Source: Amorphochlora amoebiformis
Taxonomy: Eukaryota; Cercozoa; Chlorarachniophyceae
Direction of reading: 5' to 3'
Assembly: GCA_054601695.1 (NCBI GenBank)
Contig: BAAHQB010000276.1
Coordinates: 62,001 to 126,000 of the forward strand
DNA length: 64,000 nucleotides
The translations under genes were made by a program, and so were the position numbers. This document shows, one piece after another, positions 1 through 64,000 of the stretch (positions are counted from its first letter, which is position 1; every line of letters begins with the position of its first letter). The notes under the pieces were generated by a model. It was not told the DNA's origin and made no database searches. It saw only the letters and a program-made list of their open reading frames with translations.

Positions 1-20608
<20,608 letters not shown>

Positions 20609-21258
20609 ATCAATCTAGGTATATCAGCATATTAAAATAAGATATCCTTGTGGTTCTATCATGGATATTGACAACAGATATCTTATATATCTTAATATCA
20701 CTATATTCTTATATCTATATTCCGCCAAGATAATACCTAATATCTCCATCTAACACGTGTAAAAATACCTTGACACGTGTCCTCCGGTTTGCTGACGGGG
20801 ACCTCGGATATGGAAGCGATGGTATATGATGTGGTTTTGGACCTGGTAATGCCTATTTATTTCAATTTTTCGGCTAACGACGAAAGATTATTGAATAAAA
20901 GGGGGGGGGGGTTGGATTTTGTAAAAAAAATCCAAACAGAGAGGAAGGGTGAGAGAAGTAAAAAAGGGGGTTCTGATGTCAAATTCTCCCTCTTTTTCTT
21001 TCTCCCCCTCCCACATTTTTATCTCCTTCTTATCTATCATCTTTCTGAATCCCTGCCTCTCTTTTTTTTCCCTCTCTCACCTCTCCCCCCGCCTTATTTT
21101 ACCTCCTTTCTTTTTGCTTTTCTGCGCTCGTCTACAAAGAAAGGCTCCCTTTTCCTCTCTCTATCTTCGGAGTTTCATCTCTCTATCTTCTCTCTCACAC
21201 TCGCTTATCTCTCTCTCTCTCTATGGGTCCATCCTACCCCCAACTCTCAATCTCCTAG
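20609..21258. promoter_or_regulatory. divergent intergenic region between POLH and ALG12
   Basis: Unique sequence between two head-to-head genes, presumed to hold both promoters and 5' leaders. It is AT-rich near 20,630-20,760, carries two copies of ACACGTGT (about 20,753 and 20,773), an E/G-box-like palindrome, and ends in a CT-rich leader running into the ALG12 ATG. A plus-strand open frame from the ATG at 20,810 stops at a good donor (GG/gtgaga at 20,948); it could be a leader exon with a short upstream frame. Confidence 0.5.
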
Positions 21259-39217
<17,959 letters not shown>

Positions 39218-40426
39218 GCTTACTTCTAGGCTGTCTAGAACAGCAGATTAATTTGACGTAACATGCCAACTACTGCAGGAGTAATCTCAGTAGTATTAGA
39301 GGCTAATTTAAAGTGGTTGTAGGAGTATCTATTTCAGGTGTCAATTGCTAGGATAGTAGTCGCTGTCCTGTGTTGTATACCAGTACGTATAGAAAATAGC
39401 GCCGGTATTAGTGTCTCCCTTGGACGTCTCTCGGTACCTAGGTGAGACGTTGAATGATAAAGGTTAACTTTCACATGAGCACATTATGCTGACATGACTG
39501 GTAGTACCCTTAATCTCAGCCCATATGGAGCCTATCTACATATTGTATTTATAATGTTATATAATGTATTTTATATGTCTTACAGCTATTACGACTTATC
39601 ATGTAACCCCAACCATAACCTAGATAACCTCAATCACGAAGCCAGCACGAGTCTAGCAAGTCAATATTAGAATATCATCGTAGGTCTAGGTCTAGGTATC
39701 TAGGTGTTTGTGCCGATGACCAAAGTTTGTAGCTACCTAGGTAGGCTACATGATCTAGACCGAATCAATACAGGACCTAGAGGACTGTTTTAAATTAACA
39801 AGTTCAGTGAACTAGACGGCAACTTTGAGTCTTGTTGTAACGTGAAGACCTGTGACTAGAGTGACCGGTGTCTAGGGTGTAATCAAAATTAAGTGCATTA
39901 TTCTCGTTATTCTCTCTATTCGGTACGATATCTTTTTCTGGTATGTCTTCTACTCGGACGAAGCGGCGCAAAGTTATATATTTAGGGTTTTTCCCGTGAA
40001 AACGCCAAGAGTAGTATATTCGCTGTAGCATGCTCCGAGACTGCAGGAACCTTTGAATTGATTTACGGGAGCCTCTTGAGCTTTGCCGACGTGTCCATGA
40101 GTGTGACAGTGATCTCACACAGGAAGTGGACCAAGGGTGTGTAATTTGCTTTTCGCGGTCGTTACCAAGAATAAGGCCTCAACCTGATTGTGGAGTGTAA
40201 TGGTTTGATGTATGGTGTATATGTGTGCGATAAATATGATGATATTATATATATATATATTATATATTATATATATATATATATATATGATATATATAAT
40301 AGTGTGAGTGTAATGCAAATCTATATTATACGTATATAATTTCGTCTGTATTTGAGTGTGCATAGTATGTGTGTATATATGTGTAAAAAATGTACTAATG
40401 TATACATGTATTATACATATATGTAA

Positions 40427-40468
<42 letters not shown>

Positions 40469-40474
40469 TATATA

Positions 40475-40546
<72 letters not shown>

Positions 40547-40870
40547 GTATATAGTGTGAATATAATACATCTATATCATACATATATGATTTCGTCTGTA
40601 TTTAAGTGTGAATTGTATGTGTGCATATGTGTGTAAATATATGTACGTTACATATGTATATTATACATATATACACATATAAAGAATGTATACTATATTC
40701 ATTTCATGTTTTTAATACCTAACACACATTTCTTTATGTGTGTTTGGATACATAGATATATATACATTATATATATATATTAATGTATATATATTATATA
40801 TATATATATATATGTATAAAATATACATATATACTAAATATAAATATACATATATGCGCACATATATATA

Positions 40871-40916
<46 letters not shown>

Positions 40917-41053
40917 TTAAGGGTGCATACAATGGGAACATACTATACATATCCATAACGAATCGTATTCGCAATCATTTAAACTATGCGTATCCATTAG
41001 ACCACACATATACATCTACAAGAAACACAAAACATAGAACAGACAATCCCGAC
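39218..41053. other. convergent intergenic region with possible 3' exons of the NET gene
   Basis: Unique low-repeat DNA at 39,218-40,230, then (TA)n. It should hold the ALG12 3' UTR and the 3' end of the minus-strand NET gene. Two minus-strand islands fit phase 0: 40183-40166 (VEALFL, sites ccacaatcag and gtaacg) and 40040-39804, 78 codons to a TGA, opening SRSMLQRIYYSWRFHGKN after ttcctgcag. If neither is used, the NET protein stops in frame at about 40,998. Confidence 0.35.
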
Positions 41054-41999
41054 CTCACTCAGTCGACCGGAGACCTCGAGACTATCATTACTCGGATTCA
41101 CCCTGCAGTTTTCCGGGAAGACCTTCCTGGCAAACTCCACGAAGGATCCATCCGGATTCTTCCGTTTGAACTTGATGATGGAGTTCTCGAGATCCTGAAT
41201 AATTTGGAATTTTTGTTCGAATATTTACATCCTTCGTGCGGCGATCTCGGTAGAAGAAGATGCCAGAGAGAAAGCTAGAGTTAGAGGAGAGCAAGAGTGA
41301 CTGCAAAGTGAGAATACCTTCTGCATCCAATCGCGAATTTTCTTCTTGAGAGCCGCGTGCTCCTTCTCCTCGTCCTCATCCATTGACTTCAAAATCTCTT
41401 CCTCATTTACCAGGTCATACTCCAGGTCGGAACTCGGCTGGATCAGGAAAAAACAAACCAAAAAAAAAGTCCTTTACATCTGGTCGAAGACCCCATCCGT
41501 GCCAGATTACCTCGCTATTCGCCGCCGACTGAGCCTCAGCCACGGCTGCGGCGTCCGCCTCCCTCTCCTTCGTATTTTTCTCCTCGATCTCCCTCTCCTT
41601 CGTATTTTTCTCCTCGACCTCACTCTCCTTCGCCTTCTCCCCTGCAATCTCCACGTCTCTCGCCTTCTTCTCTTCCGTCTCCGCTGCCCTTCTCGCGACC
41701 TGCTCAAACACCCCACGATTTGCCTGCGCGGCCTGCGCGCATAAGAGGGACGCCCAGCAGTCGAGCTGAGCTCCTAGAAATGCGAAAATGGGGACGAAGC
41801 AGAGTCCGAAGGGATGGTTACGAATGGCGGGAATCTCTCCTGCGATTCGAAGGGCAATTGCGCGAGGTGATTTGCCTTTGAGGAGCTGCTTCATTGCCTG
41901 CAGGGTTAGTCATGAGCTGAAGGCGAATTGCATGGTTGTATTTTATTTTATATATATATATATATATATATTTAGGATATATTACATTCCTATACATAT

Positions 42000-42042
<43 letters not shown>

Positions 42043-42200
42043 AATAATATAATATATATATGTATATATATGTATATATATATATATATATCAAATAAAG
42101 ACATATATAATTATATCTATATGTATATGTGTGCATATGTATATGTGTATATATATTTACGTGTGATATATGTATATATATATATATATGTATATTATAT

Positions 42201-42279
<79 letters not shown>

Positions 42280-42479
42280 TATATATATATGTAATTTTCC
42301 TGTTCAATTTGGTGTATATTATATTATATTATATATATATATATATATATATAAACAGTCATTTGACAGAATCAAGCAACTGGACATTTATCATTATTAC
42401 ACACATGCTTTTTTATGTAGTATAGGTAATAATACCTGCACAAACACAACTATATATATATATATATACAAATATAATA

Positions 42480-42518
<39 letters not shown>

Positions 42519-42902
42519 ACATATACAAGAAGCTACATTTATCTATAATTCTTCCTCACCATGGGGACACTGCGCTGGAGCCCAGACAGGACTTGAGGGT
42601 CGGATATGAATGACTGGAGCATTTGTCGAAAGCTCTCCTTTGGCTCCGGCCGAGTGGCTGCTCTGCGAGGAGATTCAGATTTACCCTCGGTTGGAAATTT
42701 ATTTTGCGGCTTGTTTTGCGGCTTGGCTTGCGACTTATTTTTGGACTTTCTTTGTGACTTGTTGATATAATTCATGAGTTCTCTTAGCGTAGGTGTATCC
42801 AGCTTGTCGAGGTCTATCTCAATCTCATCATTCTCTTCAGCCTACAATATAAGCTGCTTAGGTGTGCTATGTATAAAATATGCATTTGTATTTCTATGTG
42901 TA

Positions 42903-42980
<78 letters not shown>

Positions 42981-43053
42981 ATATAATATTATGTGTGTGT
43001 TATATCATGTATGTATAATATACATTGTATATTTATATATATATATATATATA

Positions 43054-43093
<40 letters not shown>

Positions 43094-43906
43094 TTGTGTA
43101 TATTTGCGATTTACCTCCCGAGCGATAATCGCCACAATATCTCGTAACTGATGAGGCTCGAGCTTCAGAATGCCGACTTTCAGCATTTGTTTCTCCTTGT
43201 AGGTGAGGGGCTGTTTATTCAGCTCCTTACTTTCCATATTTTCTTCGTCATGCAGAGAATCAAACTGGAAAAATATACGGAAAATTGCCGGAGGTGAAGG
43301 AGATGGAAAAGAGCGTAGAGGATTGAAAGGCGTAGGATGTGGTTAGCATAACGAGACAGGATTGAGTTATTTTGACGCAATGTGAGGCTCAAATGTGAGT
43401 GGATTATATGAAGATTGCACAAGTAGTATGAAAAAAAAAACAAGACTGATCGGTTAATTATCCTGAAAACCACCTGTTCGATCTCCTCAGCATTGAAGGT
43501 CCCTCCTACCTTAACCCACACCTTGGCTAGAACACTGCTCCTCTTGTCCGCTCGTCGCGATAAGCGACCTGTTGGGTAGGTAGTAGTAGGGACTTCAACA
43601 TCCCAAGGTGAGAAGTCGCGAATCCACTCGGAGTATGTAAACTTTCGCTTCACTGCGAATAAGAGGAAGAAAGTTTAGCGGTTGTAATAAGGAGGAAGAA
43701 ATTTATCGGTTGTATATGATACGGAAGGGAGAATGATGCCGCTGAATGTCGTGCGTGATGTTGGCGGATTGATATGTCTAACCTGCTTTTCTCGCGTCGT
43801 CCTCAAGGATCTTGAAACCCTCGGTTACTACCTTCAACTTCTCATCTTCTCCGAACGAGCCAGGATTATTTTCGAGACCCGCACCTACGTTGGGATGGAA
43901 GATCAT
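41054..43906 (-). CDS. NET (extraterminal) domain protein with coiled coil
   Basis: Likely chromatin-associated adaptor. The NET/ET domain is the C-terminal module of BET proteins and of plant GTE factors, where it binds short peptides of chromatin regulators. Exons: 43906-43783 (ATG in gttccgccATGA), 43652-43474, 43264-43115, 42841-42560, 41897-41822, 41773-41511, 41437-41318, 41194-41054; total 1,335 nt, 445 codons, all phases consistent. NET domain: [30 protein letters not shown] / [27 protein letters not shown] highly charged helix follows (two copies of EEKNTKERE), then [16 protein letters not shown]. No bromodomain is visible; an untranslated first exon ends at 44016 (gtaagt). Introns in the 3' half are 53-124 nt and repeat-free, unlike the other genes. 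Confidence 0.85.
42560..43264 (-). CDS. NET domain exon pair
   Basis: The domain is split by an intron exactly between IIARE and [10 protein letters not shown]. The intron (43114-42842) contains (TA)n flanked by gtaaat and ttatattgtag. The acidic strand [18 protein letters not shown] matches the BET extraterminal signature DEIEIDFE-LKP-TLREL closely. A K/Q/P-rich linker follows ([13 protein letters not shown]). Confidence 0.9.
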
Positions 43907-44016
43907 GGCGGAACCGAGAAGTTCAGGGTGGTCTTACTGGCAAAATTGGTCAGCCATCCAAGGATATGTCGCGGAACCTTTATTGTAAGACAAGAATTAG
44001 ACAAAATGCACTTACT

Positions 44017-44271
44017 TCACGCCCAAACGGTTGGGCTATTTATCACCTGAAGCATATCGAGAGGATTGAGTTCTGGATGAAGGCTCCTTGGAGCTGTCGG
44101 TGAAGAAAGATTGCCCTCCTGACAAGGAGCGGCACCGATTGTCCAATCGGCTCACTGCTCAATTGCTACTTTTTCTGAGAACCTTCCTAATTACTAAGCG
44201 TGAAGTTCTTGTTACTTAGCGATAAGTCACTCTACTAAAGTGACATCTCTGTTACGTCACATTCCTTCGCC
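44017..44271. promoter_or_regulatory. bidirectional promoter between NET gene and gene 4
   Basis: About 250 bp separate the NET leader donor at 44016 from the gene 4 ATG. It contains TTACGTCA at about 44,252-44,259, a CRE/bZIP-type site, and repeated short motifs (gtgac, ttactaag, ttacttag). There is no telomeric or TA repeat here, in contrast to the introns on both sides. Confidence 0.55.
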
Positions 44272-62303
<18,032 letters not shown>

Positions 62304-62477
62304 AACCTAAGCTAGTTAAATACGCGGCGGCTGGCTAGACTACCGTCAGTTCCTCAGAGTATACGACTAGTAGCACAATAGTCGGAACCCAGAATATTCT
62401 CGGAACCCATACGGTTCCGGAGGAAGAAATTAAGTATCCGACTACCGCTTATCTATAAATATTCATTATAAACTAAA

Positions 62478-62524
62478 CGGACTTGAATCGAACTCTGGAC
62501 TACCATCTACTGTACCACTGCGCT

Positions 62525-62527
<3 letters not shown>
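62478..62527 (-). other. tRNA-like fragment with A- and B-box motifs
   Basis: The minus strand reads TTAGCGCAGTGGTACAG ... GAGTTCGATTCAAG, resembling pol III A and B boxes. The spacing is too short and no acceptor stem flanks it, so it is a fragment or a tRNA-derived element, not a tRNA gene. Confidence 0.3.
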
Positions 62528-62571
<44 letters not shown>

Positions 62572-62676
62572 TATATATTCAAATATATATATATATACAA
62601 AGATTTATTTACATATATATATATATATATATATATACATATGTATATACATATACATATATATATATATACTTAG

Positions 62677-62713
62677 GTTCTCGAAGAATCGGAAAAAAAC
62701 GGTGCGAATGTGA

Positions 62714-62760
<47 letters not shown>

Positions 62761-62860
62761 TACATATCTATATATATATATATTTATACATATAAATATA
62801 CATATATACAAGTATAAATTTATATATATATATGCTGTGTATTATATATTATACGTATAT

Positions 62861-62909
<49 letters not shown>

Positions 62910-62923
62910 GTGTGTGTTTGTGT

Positions 62924-62966
<43 letters not shown>

Positions 62967-63109
62967 ATATATTTATATATTATATCTATTATATATACAC
63001 ATATATATATATATATACACATAATATATTTACATATCTTTATATCTATTTGATTTTAAAACTTTAAATACACTAACAAAGAGCATATATAAATATAAAA
63101 ATATATATA

Positions 63110-63150
<41 letters not shown>

Positions 63151-63468
63151 TCAGATTCCCTTATAGGAGACGGTCGTTGGCAGCTCGATTTTACAGACGA
63201 AGACAGGCACAACCCTAACCCTAACCCTAACCCTAACCCTAACCCTAACCCCAACCCTAACCCTAACCCTAACCCCAACCCTAACCCTAACCCTAACCCT
63301 AACCCTAACCCTAACCCTAACCCTAACCCCAACCCTAAACCTAACCCTAACCCTAACCCCAGCCCTAGTTCAAGTGGCAGTCTTGTCATAACCTCAAGCT
63401 TCGATCAAGATGTTTTTAACCCTAACCCTAACTCTCTAAGGATGGAGATGAGATGATAAGAAGGGGGA
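62677..63468 (+). CDS. possible further 3' exons of gene 4
   Basis: Four islands also join in phase after exon 34 (KKITE, phase 0): 62677-62701 VLEESEKN; 63155-63206 [16 protein letters not shown], ending at a GC donor (CAG/gcacaa); 63369-63411 [14 protein letters not shown]; 63441-63468 DGDEMIRRG. They read as protein and would extend gene 4 past the window, making the 18-nt terminal exon at 62286 (HVELA, stop) an alternative end or a false call. They could instead belong to another gene whose start is not seen. Confidence 0.5.
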
Positions 63469-63484
63469 GTTGAGAGGAAGATAT

Positions 63485-63719
63485 AAAGTGAGAGAGAGAG
63501 AGAGGAAGAGAGGGAGAGAGAGAGAGAAAGGGAGAGAGAGAGAGAGAAAGAGAGAGAGAGGGAGAGAGAGGGAGAGAAAGCGAGAGAGAGAGAGGGAGGG
63601 GGAGAGAAAGAGAGAGAGAGAGAGAGAAAAGAGAGAGAGAGGGAGAGAGAGGGAGAGAGAGAGAGAGGGAGAGAAAGCGAGAGGGAGAGAGTTAAGAGGG
63701 GGAGGGAGAGAGAGAGAGT

Positions 63720-63789
<70 letters not shown>

Positions 63790-63950
63790 AAGAGAGAGAG
63801 AGAGAAGGAAAGAGAGAGAGAGAGAAGGAAAGAGAGAAAAAGAAAGAGAGAGAGAGAAGGAAAGAGAAAGTTGAGAAAGAGAGAGAGGGAGAGAGAGAGA
63901 AAGAGAGAGAGAGAAAGGAAAGGAGAGAGAAAAACTGATGGGAGGGATAG
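63485..63950. repeat. (GA)n tract at right end
   Basis: Purine-only tract following the island 63441-63468; another GA intron if the extended gene 4 model holds. Confidence 0.95.
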
Positions 63951-64000
63951 TGACTCAACCTAACCCTGCTCTAACCCTAACCCTAACCCTAACCCTAACC

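Noticed and set aside
43900-43980. Bromodomain-like reading [24 protein letters not shown] with a reassigned TAA
   Set aside because: A strong intron (gtaagt to ttttgccag) ends exactly before that TAA, and an ATG in good context follows; TAA, TAG and TGA all act as stops elsewhere in the window.

Overview
This is intron-rich nuclear eukaryotic DNA. Almost every long open frame is a translation of simple repeat: (TA)n, the telomere-type hexamer TTAGGG/CCCTAA, (GA)n, (AAT)n or poly(C). The real information is carried by about 95 short exons, most 10-150 nt, lying as unique islands inside introns made almost wholly of these repeats. Read exon by exon with phase kept, the islands resolve into four genes.

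Layout. (1) Before 1 to about 20,608, minus strand: Y-family DNA polymerase eta (POLH/RAD30). About 28 exons are visible; the C-terminus lies off the left edge and one conserved segment was not found. (2) 21,259-39,217, plus strand: a complete 24-exon ALG12, the Man7GlcNAc2-PP-dolichol alpha-1,6-mannosyltransferase. Exons sum to 1,551 nt (516 codons plus stop) over about 18 kb. (3) About 39,804/41,054 to 44,016, minus strand: a protein with a NET (extraterminal) domain and a charged coiled coil, with short ordinary introns in its 3' half. (4) 44,272 to at least 62,303 and possibly beyond 64,000, plus strand: an unrecognised acidic protein of at least 650 codons with a signal-peptide-like N-terminus. 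Genes 1/2 and 3/4 are divergent pairs; genes 2/3 converge.

Introns. Many begin gtaaccctaaccc and end ccctag, or begin gtatatat and end atatatag, so repeat arrays themselves supply the GT and AG boundaries. Where a tract is telomeric, CCCTAA is usually on the sense strand, whichever way the gene points. Introns also hold tandem partial copies of the adjoining exon and its splice site, separated by expanded (TA)n.

Organism. The hexamer suggests TTAGGG-type telomeres. A signal peptide followed by a basic stretch in gene 4 would fit an alga with a complex plastid, but this is weak evidence and no lineage can be fixed. The four genes share no pathway (lesion bypass, ER N-glycosylation, chromatin, unknown). 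What unites them is intron architecture, which is the notable system here. All gene models come from reading alone, without transcripts.
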